Source: Actinomycetota bacterium
GTDB lineage: Bacteria; Actinomycetota; Coriobacteriia; Anaerosomatales; UBA912
Reading direction: 5' to 3'
Assembly: GCA_018334075.1 (NCBI GenBank)
Contig: JAGXSC010000010.1
Location: 1-37,101 of the forward strand
DNA length: 37,101 nt
Shown here piece after piece: positions 1 to 6,444 of this stretch. The first letter of the stretch is position 1; each line of letters opens with the position of its first letter. The translations under genes and the position numbers were made by a program. Below the pieces are notes generated by a model. That model was given only the letters and a program-made list of their open reading frames with translations, was not told the origin of the DNA and did no database searches.

Positions 1-45
1 CTCACCTGAGAGCGGGGACCCGCCACGAATGACGATTGAACGCAT
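1..45 (-). CDS. murA: UDP-N-acetylglucosamine 1-carboxyvinyltransferase, N-terminal fragment (runs off left edge)
   Basis: Only the first 15 codons are present, read leftward from an ATG at 45. They translate to MRSIVIRGGSPLSGE, which matches the usual MurA opening (a short beta strand, then GG-x-PLSGE before the V-x-GAKN motif). MurA adds enolpyruvate to UDP-GlcNAc in the first committed step of peptidoglycan synthesis, in the cytoplasm. A purine-rich ribosome site (GGAAAGGA, 51-58) lies 5 bases upstream, and the gene starts 17 bases after the lpd stop, so it is probably the last visible member of the metH operon. The call rests on a short stretch. AroA, a related enolpyruvyl transferase, is the main alternative. 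Confidence 0.6.
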   Translation of the reverse strand, partial: MRSIVIRGGSPLSGE

Positions 46-62
46 CGGCTTCCTTTCCACGG

Positions 63-1442
63 TCATATCTTGCTTGAGCAATCGATCGCTGCCACCTTGA
101 GAGCCTCGCTGATCGTCGGATGGGCGTGAACGGTGGCGGCAAGACTTTGTACAGGAAGCCCGTTACGCATGGCAACCGCAATTTCATGGACGATCTCGAC
201 CGCGTGTGCTCCCGCTATCTGGGCTCCCACGATCTTGCCGCTCCCCTTCTCGGCAACGATAGCGACAAAACCATAGGGCTCTCCCTCGGCCAGAGCCTTT
301 CCATTCGCTGTCAGTTTGGAGATGGCTTGTACGACATCGATGCCCGATGCCCTGGCTGACTCCCGGGTAACTCCAACAGAAGCGGCCTCCGGGAAGGTGT
401 AAACGCAAGCTGGTATGAAATCCGGCTCGAGCCTCGATGACGGCTCGATACCCTTGAGCGTATCCACGACGTTACGCGCGGCCAAAACGCCTTCTTCCTC
501 GGCGACGTGCGCAAGCATCATTCCGCCGATCAAATCGCCGATTGCCCACACACCCTCAACCGATGTCCGAAAGTACTCGTCGACCTTGAGGGCTCGGCCG
601 CGCATCTCAAGGCCGAGTTGCCCGACACCGGCGGCTGCGATGTCGGGTACGCGCCCAGCCGCATTCAGCACGACATCGGTGAGCAACTCCGAGCCACCCG
701 CGAGTGTGACGCGCACTCGCCCTTCATGGTGCTCCACGAGGCTGACGGACTCCCGCAAGCGAAATGTCACTCCCGCGCGCTCAAGCCCTTCGAGCACAAC
801 TCGGGATGCTCGTCTGTCGATCCCGGGGAGGATCTGATCCATCATCTCGACAACGATAACCTTCGAGCCGAAGGCAGCATACGCGCATGCGAACTCGAGA
901 CCCACGGCTCCAGCGCCGATAACGACGATGTCTTTGGGGATCTCGGCAAGGTTCAGTGCGTCATCGCTCGTCCACACTCGCGGAAGCGACTGATCGACGC
1001 CGGGTAACTCAAAGGGCTTCGATCCCGTCGCCAGGATCACTGCGTCGCCCTCGACACGCTCGAGCGCACCGTTGGCAGAGGCGACTTCAACGCTGTTTGC
1101 ATCGATCAGCCTGCCTTCGCCGCTAACTATGCGGACTCCCGCGCGCCTTAGCTGCGCTTCGGCCTGCCCGACAAGCTCGTCGACCACCGACTCCTTGCGA
1201 GCCCTTAGCCTGTCGACATCAACCCGGGCCGGCGGACAATCCAGGCCGAGCTCCTCAGCGTTGCGCGTATCAGATGCGACCTTCGCGGAGCGCAGAAGCG
1301 TCTTCGCCGGTATGCAGCCGCGATTCAGGCAGGTCCCCCCGAGCCGGTCCTTCTCGATCAGGGTGACTTGGGCGCCTGAAGACGCAGCCTCCAGCGCCGC
1401 GGCCATGCCGCCGGGACCGCCGCCTATCACTGTGATTCTCAT
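63..1442 (-). CDS. lpdA: Dihydrolipoyl dehydrogenase (E3 / glycine cleavage L-protein type)
   Basis: The flavoprotein oxidises protein-bound dihydrolipoamide with NAD+. The 459-residue product has the family's full length. It opens with an FAD dinucleotide fold (GGGPGGMAAALEAA), then the redox disulfide motif GGTCLNRGCIPAKT, a central NAD fold (VVIGAGAVGLEFACAYAAFG), a second FAD contact (VWAIGDL) and the C-terminal His-Glu pair in HAHPTISEAL. All catalytic residues are therefore present. A GTG at 1463 is in frame, but the ATG at 1442 is preferred because GGGAAGG lies just upstream of it and translation then begins directly at the FAD motif. It follows metF by 41 bases. No lipoylated complex is encoded nearby, so it may serve glycine cleavage genes elsewhere or pass electrons to MetFV. 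Confidence 0.92.
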   Translation of the reverse strand: MRITVIGGGPGGMAAALEAASSGAQVTLIEKDRLGGTCLNRGCIPAKTLLRSAKVASDTRNAEELGLDCPPARVDVDRLRARKESVVDELVGQAEAQLRRAGVRIVSGEGRLIDANSVEVASANGALERVEGDAVILATGSKPFELPGVDQSLPRVWTSDDALNLAEIPKDIVVIGAGAVGLEFACAYAAFGSKVIVVEMMDQILPGIDRRASRVVLEGLERAGVTFRLRESVSLVEHHEGRVRVTLAGGSELLTDVVLNAAGRVPDIAAAGVGQLGLEMRGRALKVDEYFRTSVEGVWAIGDLIGGMMLAHVAEEEGVLAARNVVDTLKGIEPSSRLEPDFIPACVYTFPEAASVGVTRESARASGIDVVQAISKLTANGKALAEGEPYGFVAIVAEKGSGKIVGAQIAGAHAVEIVHEIAVAMRNGLPVQSLAATVHAHPTISEALKVAAIDCSSKI

Positions 1443-1483
1443 CTTCGCCTTCCCATCCCTCACTGTATATATTCTCCCGAGAC

Positions 1484-2362
1484 CTAACGCCTCTCCTGGC
1501 TATCAACGCCGAGAATATCGGGCATCACCGAGTCCAGGCCCAACAACATCACATGCACGCCATCGCATATCTCTCGACACGCAGCGACCTGCTCGGTAGC
1601 AAGCGCCACAGCCTCGGTGAGCGGATCTTTTGCGCCCTTGATCCTACGTTCGATGTGCGAAGGAACCATCAGTCCCGCAAGTCTGGCATTGATAAAGTCG
1701 ATAACCCTCGGGCTTTTCAGTAGTAGTATTCCCGCGATAACCCATGCTCCCTCGCTGCGAAGATCCTCTGTCGCCCTTGCGAGCTTGTCCATATCGAAGA
1801 TCGCCTGAGTCTGAAAGTAGCGAGCGCCCGCCGCAGCCTTCCGGCGAGCTCGTAGGATCTGCGCCTCGTACGGCTCAGCCTCGGGAAACGCCGCCGCGCC
1901 GATGAAAAACCCGGTCCGCCCGGCAATATCGCGTCCCAACATGTCTTGGCCCGCGTTCATCTGGGAAGCGATCTGCAACAACTGGGTGGAGTCCAGGTCA
2001 AAGACGCCCTTGGCGTGCGGATGATCGCCACTACGCGGATCGTCGCCCGTCACCACAAGCAGGTTTTCCAGACCCAGTGCCCATGCGGCCAGCAAGTCCG
2101 ACTGCAGGGCAAGCCTATTGCGATCTCGGCAAGTCTGCTGGAATATCGGCTCGAACCCTAAATCCATCACGAGCTTGGCGGCCACCATCGAGGACATGTG
2201 CAGAGTCGCACCCTGGTTGTCGGTGACGTTGAGCGCGTGACAGTAAGGGCCGAGAGCGGCGGCGCTGGCATAGATCGCCGACATGTCCGTGCCCAAAGGC
2301 GGCGCCAGCTCTCCGGTGACGACGAAGTGGCCGCTTTCAAGGGCCTGCCGAAGGCGGCTCAC
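1484..2362 (-). CDS. metF: Methylenetetrahydrofolate reductase, catalytic subunit MetF
   Basis: This TIM-barrel flavoprotein reduces 5,10-methylene-THF to 5-methyl-THF. At 292 residues it matches bacterial MetF. Visible signatures are the N-terminal GELAPPLGTD strand (equivalent to the usual E-x-x-PP), NVTDNQGATLHMSS, and the substrate and FAD loop LLVVTGDDPRSGDHPHAKGV. The start is a GTG at 2362, which overlaps the metV stop as GTGA, so the two are translationally coupled. MetF paired with MetV is the arrangement known from acetogens and other anaerobes, where electrons arrive through MetV rather than from NAD(P)H bound to MetF itself. Its product would feed the MetH encoded upstream. Confidence 0.92.
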   Translation of the reverse strand: MSRLRQALESGHFVVTGELAPPLGTDMSAIYASAAALGPYCHALNVTDNQGATLHMSSMVAAKLVMDLGFEPIFQQTCRDRNRLALQSDLLAAWALGLENLLVVTGDDPRSGDHPHAKGVFDLDSTQLLQIASQMNAGQDMLGRDIAGRTGFFIGAAAFPEAEPYEAQILRARRKAAAGARYFQTQAIFDMDKLARATEDLRSEGAWVIAGILLLKSPRVIDFINARLAGLMVPSHIERRIKGAKDPLTEAVALATEQVAACREICDGVHVMLLGLDSVMPDILGVDSQERR

Positions 2363-3045
2363 CCAAGATCACCCGTCCGCGGAGCCTTGGGTTCACGCCT
2401 CGCTCGCGAGATGATCGATCCGGGCTTTAGCTTGTGCGAGAAGTCCTTCGGCGGCAACACGGCAACAGCTTCGCGCTGTTGGCGGGAGAGCCTCTCGATT
2501 ATTCGGACGTGCACGCACTCACGATCCGAGAGCACCTCGCACTTGTTTTCCCACATGCCGCCGCATGGTCCGTTCAAAATACCCTTTGGGCATGTGGTGA
2601 CAGGGCAGATGCCAGCGGTCACATCGAGCACACAATCGCCGCACATCTGACAGCGCTCCTCAAAGACTCCGTGCCTTACAACATTGCCGAGAAACACCGA
2701 CTCCAACCCTGGGAGCACGGCAACATCCACATAATCCGCCACAGCTTGCACTCCGGCTCCGCAGGCGAACACGACAACAGCGTCGGCTTGCTCAATCGCC
2801 TCTCTGTGCTTGCGCATGGTCAGCCTGATATCTCCGAGATGACACGCGACCTCTCCGACAATCCATCCGGTGACCTCGATACCGGCGGCCTCCAGCATCG
2901 CTTTTGCCGCCAGAACCTCCTTCTCTCCGCCGGTTTCAACCGTGGTGGCGCACTGGCCGCAACCTGTCAGAAACAGCTTGCGCGCGCCAAAAGAGTCGAT
3001 CGCGTCTGTCAGGCGTTGCCACTCTCGTGGCTTCGTAATAATCAT
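2359..3045 (-). CDS. metV: Methylenetetrahydrofolate reductase subunit MetV (MTHFR C-terminal domain, metal-cluster protein)
   Basis: A 228-residue protein with the cysteine pattern of MetV (Pfam MTHFR_C). It has FLTGCGQCATTVETGG near the N-terminus, a central flavodoxin-like region with VVFACGAGVQ, and a dense cysteine cluster near residues 150-185 (CQMCGDC, GICPVTTCPKG, LNGPCGG). In acetogens this partner carries Fe-S clusters and relays electrons to MetF; the clusters here are inferred from the cysteines. The ATG at 3045 is chosen because it overlaps the metH stop (ATGA at 3045-3042) and gives the normal N-terminus. An in-frame upstream start would lie inside metH. The last codon overlaps the metF GTG, so all three are coupled. 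Confidence 0.88.
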   Translation of the reverse strand: MIITKPREWQRLTDAIDSFGARKLFLTGCGQCATTVETGGEKEVLAAKAMLEAAGIEVTGWIVGEVACHLGDIRLTMRKHREAIEQADAVVVFACGAGVQAVADYVDVAVLPGLESVFLGNVVRHGVFEERCQMCGDCVLDVTAGICPVTTCPKGILNGPCGGMWENKCEVLSDRECVHVRIIERLSRQQREAVAVLPPKDFSHKLKPGSIISRARREPKAPRTGDLG

Positions 3046-5522
3046 CTGGCGCCACTCTCCTTCCTTGAGGCAAGCACCCTGCGCACCTCGGAAACACACC
3101 CCGGCGCGTCAGCGGAGTATCCCGCGCCAATCGAGCGGGCCCACTCGCCGGTGACCACCGCGCCGCCCACCAGTACCGGTACGGCGGCCGCGCGCTCGGC
3201 TACAAGCGCAACCGTGCGCTCCATCGCTGAGAGCGTGGTTGTCATCAGGGCTGACAAGCACACCACATCTGCCTGGCTTTCGACAAGCGCCTCTAAAACG
3301 CTTTCCGGCTCCACGTCGACTCCCAAGTCAACGACCTGAAAGCCCTGGCTTTCCAAAAGCGATATGCAAATATCCTTGCCGATCGAATGAATGTCGCCTT
3401 TGACTGTAGCGAACACGACCTTTCCTTCCGAGGAAAACTCTCCCTCGGGAAGGTGCTCTTTGACGCGCGTCATGGCCGTCTTCATCGCATCCGCCGCCAC
3501 GAGGAGCTGCGGCAAAAAGACTTCTCCTCGGCCAAACGCGTCGCCTAGGCGCTGAATCGCCGGAGCGAGCAAGGAGAAGATCACCTCGTGCGGCGCAACG
3601 CCCCCGTCTATCACAGCGTCGACCAGCGAGGGGGCCTGCTGGGCGTCTCCGCGCCTGACCGCAGCGACGAGTCTTTGCTCGGGCGAGAGCGTCTTTCCAC
3701 CGTCGTGGCCAGCGGAAACGCCCTCGGACGCTGCCTCGGATCCACCTTCGCCACCTGCGGCGGCTATCACCAGGGCCTGCTCGTACGCGGCATCCCAAGC
3801 ATCCCATGCCCTGCCGTGGCTTTCGATATCGACTCCCACGCCTCTTGCGATGTTCGCCAGGCGAAGCGTCTCGGTTACCACAGGATCAGAGGGATTCACG
3901 ATCGCACAGTCCATGTCCGCTGCGGCGGCCACGCCTGCAAATGCGGCGTTGAGCGCCGGGCGCGATGGAAGCCCGTGGCTTACATTACTGACGCCGAGAA
4001 CTGTCGAAAGCCCCATCGCCTTGACTGCGGCAAGGGCCCCCACGGTAATCCTTGGAGCATCCTTGTCGATAGCGGCGGTCATCACCAGCGTGTCCACGAC
4101 GAGGTCCGCATCGGTCAGACCGGCGCGATAAGCCTCCTCTCGGACGCGTTCGACCACAGCTACGCGACCCTCCACGGTATCCGGAATGCCCGAGTCGTCC
4201 AGCGCCAGAACCACCACAGCCGCACCATATGTCTCGGCCAATGGCAGCACGGTGGCCATAGAATCGGCCCCTCCGTTTACGGAATTGACCAGCGCCCGGC
4301 CGGGATAGACCCTCAACGCAGCCTCCAGCGCCTTGGCGTTTGTAGTGTCAAGGACTAGCGGCAGATCACTGCAGGCACTGAGCGCGAGCACCGCTTCCCG
4401 CAAAGCTTTCTCCTCGTCGATGCCGGCAACGCCTACGTTGACATCAAGGAGATCGGCACCTGCGGCCGCTTGCTCTTCGGCGAACTGGCGCACCAGGGAC
4501 ATAGAGCCTGATTTCAGCGCTGCGGCCAGCTCCGGCTTGCCCGTCGGATTGATTCTCTCGCCGATCAGGCGCACAGGATGTCCTTCGCCGAGCACTGACA
4601 CGCCTCTGGGCCCGGCCAGGGCCGTCCCTTTCAGGCCGAGACGAGCGCCTGGCATCGGCACGCTGCGCGCAAAGTCGCTGATGGCTCCGGTAAACGCCGG
4701 AGTCGAGCCGCAACATGAGCCGACGAGCGACGCGCCCGCTTCGACAAAGCGCGCCGAGTACTCCCCCATCTCATCCGGAGTGCCCGGGAAAACGGTGACG
4801 CCATCGACCACGCGCGGAATGCCGGCGTTGGGCTGCACGATCAGCGGAAGCCGGGTCGCCGCCGCCATCTGCCGAACTAGCGGAAGGGTCTGCTCGGGAC
4901 CGAGCCCACAGTTGATTCCAACCGCCTCGGCGCCGGCGGCCTCAAGGATGACAGCGGCGGTAGCCGGATCGGTCCCCGAAAGCTCCATGCGCCCGGAAAC
5001 GCCAAAGGTGCAGGTGACAAAGACCGGTAGATCGCAAACGCTCCGCGCCGCAAGTACCGCACAGCGAGCCTCGGCGATATCGGTCATCGTCTCGATCAAT
5101 ATCGCGTCCGGACCCGCCGAGAAAAGCGCGCTTATCTGTTCGGCAAAGAGCTCGAATGCGTACTCGAAGTCGGCCTCGCCGAGCGGTTGCATCACCAGCC
5201 CGGTCGGTCCCACGTCCGCCAACACATGCTGGGCGCCAGACGATTTGGCGATCTGCACGGCGGCTCGGTTCAGCTCCTCGACCTGATCCCCGAGGCCGTA
5301 TTCGGCGAGCTTGACTCGCGTGCCGCCAAACGAGTTGGTGGTAACGCAATCGGCGCCCGTGATCACAAAATCGTGATGGATTCCCGCCACGATATCTTCA
5401 GCGATCACGTTGAGTTGCTCCGGACACTGTCCAGCAATGAACTCGTGCTTGTGAAGCATCGTCCCAAACGCCCCGTCGAGCACGAGTAAATCTCGGCCTA
5501 GCCGCATACGAATGTCAGGCAT
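3042..5522 (-). CDS. metH: Cobalamin-dependent methionine synthase, short form without reactivation domain
   Basis: It transfers the methyl group of 5-methyl-THF through a corrinoid to homocysteine. The 826 residues divide into a homocysteine S-methyltransferase barrel (about 1-290, zinc ligands Cys205, Cys270 and Cys271), a pterin-binding barrel (about 310-575, starting at RLIGERINPTG), a Gly/Ser-rich linker near 590-620, and the B12 cap plus Rossmann module. The lower axial ligand is His712 in GDIHSIGKD. E. coli MetH is about 1,230 residues. The missing part is the C-terminal AdoMet-binding reactivation domain, as in several anaerobes. GAGGGG lies 6 bases before the ATG at 5522. It heads the operon metH-metV-metF-lpd. 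I see no cobalamin or SAM riboswitch in the 91-base leader. Confidence 0.93.
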   Translation of the reverse strand: MPDIRMRLGRDLLVLDGAFGTMLHKHEFIAGQCPEQLNVIAEDIVAGIHHDFVITGADCVTTNSFGGTRVKLAEYGLGDQVEELNRAAVQIAKSSGAQHVLADVGPTGLVMQPLGEADFEYAFELFAEQISALFSAGPDAILIETMTDIAEARCAVLAARSVCDLPVFVTCTFGVSGRMELSGTDPATAAVILEAAGAEAVGINCGLGPEQTLPLVRQMAAATRLPLIVQPNAGIPRVVDGVTVFPGTPDEMGEYSARFVEAGASLVGSCCGSTPAFTGAISDFARSVPMPGARLGLKGTALAGPRGVSVLGEGHPVRLIGERINPTGKPELAAALKSGSMSLVRQFAEEQAAAGADLLDVNVGVAGIDEEKALREAVLALSACSDLPLVLDTTNAKALEAALRVYPGRALVNSVNGGADSMATVLPLAETYGAAVVVLALDDSGIPDTVEGRVAVVERVREEAYRAGLTDADLVVDTLVMTAAIDKDAPRITVGALAAVKAMGLSTVLGVSNVSHGLPSRPALNAAFAGVAAAADMDCAIVNPSDPVVTETLRLANIARGVGVDIESHGRAWDAWDAAYEQALVIAAAGGEGGSEAASEGVSAGHDGGKTLSPEQRLVAAVRRGDAQQAPSLVDAVIDGGVAPHEVIFSLLAPAIQRLGDAFGRGEVFLPQLLVAADAMKTAMTRVKEHLPEGEFSSEGKVVFATVKGDIHSIGKDICISLLESQGFQVVDLGVDVEPESVLEALVESQADVVCLSALMTTTLSAMERTVALVAERAAAVPVLVGGAVVTGEWARSIGAGYSADAPGCVSEVRRVLASRKESGAR

Positions 5523-5586
5523 GAAAACCCCTCACGCTATTGATCGAGCAGTTAAATAACGAAAAGCCCAAGCGACTGCCCCTTAT

Positions 5587-5596
5587 TGCCTAGGCA
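5587..5596. repeat. Perfect 10-bp palindrome in the metH leader
   Basis: TGCCTAGGCA sits 65 bases upstream of the metH ATG, in the 91-base gap between the two-CW gene and metH. It could be an operator half or part of a hairpin after the two-CW gene, but there is no T-tract. A 10-bp palindrome can occur by chance, so the call is weak. The rest of this gap shows no recognisable promoter or riboswitch. Confidence 0.25.
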
Positions 5597-5613
5597 CGGA
5601 AGCTCCAGACCCG

Positions 5614-5931
5614 CTAGCTGGTCTTGCAATTCCGATACTTAGAGAGAAGCGTTTCGCTATCGACATAATTTATACCTTCTTCGACAGCGACACGATGGTG
5701 AAACGCACATTTTTTGCAGATATGCAATTTGTTTTCATAATCCGGTGAGGGAGATCCGTCGCACAGCGTTCCCGAAATCACCCAGCAGGACCTGCCCCCG
5801 TTTTTCCCGCCATTGTGGCCGTCCAGTGACATCGCCGATGCTGAAGGACACATGCTATTGCCAGCAGCATCACCGTTAGGTCCAAACCCGCAACCTTGAT
5901 ACTCCCAGCAATTGAGTCTGCGCATAACCAT
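5614..5931 (-). CDS. Small two-CW domain cysteine-rich protein
   Basis: A 105-residue protein with the two-CW arrangement: NCWEYQGCG near the N-terminus and GRSCWVISGTLCDG in the middle, joined by SLDGHNGGKNGG and followed by CKKCAFH. It has about nine cysteines and no signal peptide or membrane segment. In other anaerobes such domains occur alone or at the front of histidine kinases and chemoreceptors. Metal or cofactor binding is likely from the cysteines, but I know of no established function. The ATG at 5931 is preferred over the one at 5997 because AAGGAGAA (5941-5948) lies 9 bases upstream of it and translation then begins just before the first CW motif. An ATG at 5925 is also possible. 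It is divergent from the SHOCT gene. Confidence 0.7.
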   Translation of the reverse strand: MVMRRLNCWEYQGCGFGPNGDAAGNSMCPSASAMSLDGHNGGKNGGRSCWVISGTLCDGSPSPDYENKLHICKKCAFHHRVAVEEGINYVDSETLLSKYRNCKTS

Positions 5932-6090
5932 ACGGGCAAGTTCTCCTTCGTGAAGCACGGAGGCTCTGTTGCTCTTATGCAGCCCTGATGAGCACAAATT
6001 ATGCCAACTTCATTCATCGTTTCTCCATAACCTTTACACATCTACTACTGATTGTTCGTGAATAATGGAGGTGCAAAATAATTTGAAGGG

Positions 6091-6315
6091 GTGATTCAAA
6101 TAGCTACCTGGATATCAATAGCACTGCTTCTGTCAGTATTCGCTCTCTTGACCTGGATGGCCGCGCGAACCGTACCCCACCTCGTTTACCCACACACGCC
6201 GAGCCGAGCCAAGTCTCCTGCCGAAGGCGCAATCTCTATTGCGAGGAACAGGCTCCTCGCCGGTGAGATAGACCGCAGCGACTTCGAAAGGATCGCAAGG
6301 GTTCTGTCCAGCTAA
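6091..6315 (+). CDS. Small membrane protein with C-terminal SHOCT-like domain
   Basis: A 74-residue product with one N-terminal hydrophobic helix (about residues 2-24) and a C-terminal segment AISIARNRLLAGEIDRSDFE that matches the SHOCT pattern (short helix, R-x-A-x-GEI, then an acidic or aromatic pair). SHOCT tails are thought to mediate oligomerisation or tether small proteins to membranes. The start is uncertain. The GTG at 6091 directly abuts GAAGGGG, while a better ribosome site (GGAGGT, 6067-6072) lies 18 bases upstream, and an in-frame TAA at 6079 prevents an earlier start. A strong terminator follows, so it is probably a monocistronic gene. Confidence 0.6.
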   Translation: MIQIATWISIALLLSVFALLTWMAARTVPHLVYPHTPSRAKSPAEGAISIARNRLLAGEIDRSDFERIARVLSS

Positions 6316-6352
6316 ACGACTGAACTTCCCAATCCTCGCCTCCCTTCCCGGG

Positions 6353-6384
6353 AAACAGGGCTCGCAAGAGCCCTGTTTCTTTTT
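6353..6384 (+). terminator. Rho-independent terminator after the SHOCT gene
   Basis: An 11-bp perfect stem (AAACAGGGCTC, 6353-6363, pairing with 6368-6378) closes on a GCAA tetraloop and is followed by CTTTTTG. It insulates the SHOCT gene from the ABC exporter operon. The A-rich left arm could also allow some termination in the reverse direction. Confidence 0.88.
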
Positions 6385-6398
6385 GAAAGTCTTGGAGT

Positions 6399-6427
6399 CA
6401 CATAAAATTCCTGTGGCCACATAAATT
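6399..6427. promoter_or_regulatory. Direct repeat and palindrome upstream of the ABC exporter operon
   Basis: CACATAAA occurs twice with a 19-bp period (6399-6406 and 6418-6425), and a perfect palindrome TGTGGCCACA (6412-6421) overlaps the second copy. The block lies 20-45 bases before the first ABC gene, where an operator would be expected, after the upstream terminator. A TTGAAA (6383-6388) is followed by TAAAAT at a short 14-base spacing, so the promoter itself is uncertain. Confidence 0.35.
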
Positions 6428-6444
6428 GAAGTTGCCTATTCTTG

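Noticed and set aside
415-1007. Long plus-strand reading frames opposite lpd
   Set aside because: They lie wholly antisense to a gene with full family motifs, show low-complexity Ser/Arg/Pro composition and have no ribosome sites.
2434-3339. A 301-codon plus-strand frame opposite metV and the end of metH
   Set aside because: The minus-strand genes carry complete MetV and MetH motifs; the plus-strand product has no recognisable domain and arises from GC-rich codon bias.
4333-5286. A 317-codon plus-strand frame opposite metH
   Set aside because: Antisense shadow rich in Ser, Ala and Arg; metH motifs on the other strand are intact throughout.
5523-5613. Cobalamin or SAM riboswitch before metH
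   Set aside because: The gap is only 91 bases, too short for a cobalamin riboswitch with its platform, and no B12-box or S-box core is visible.
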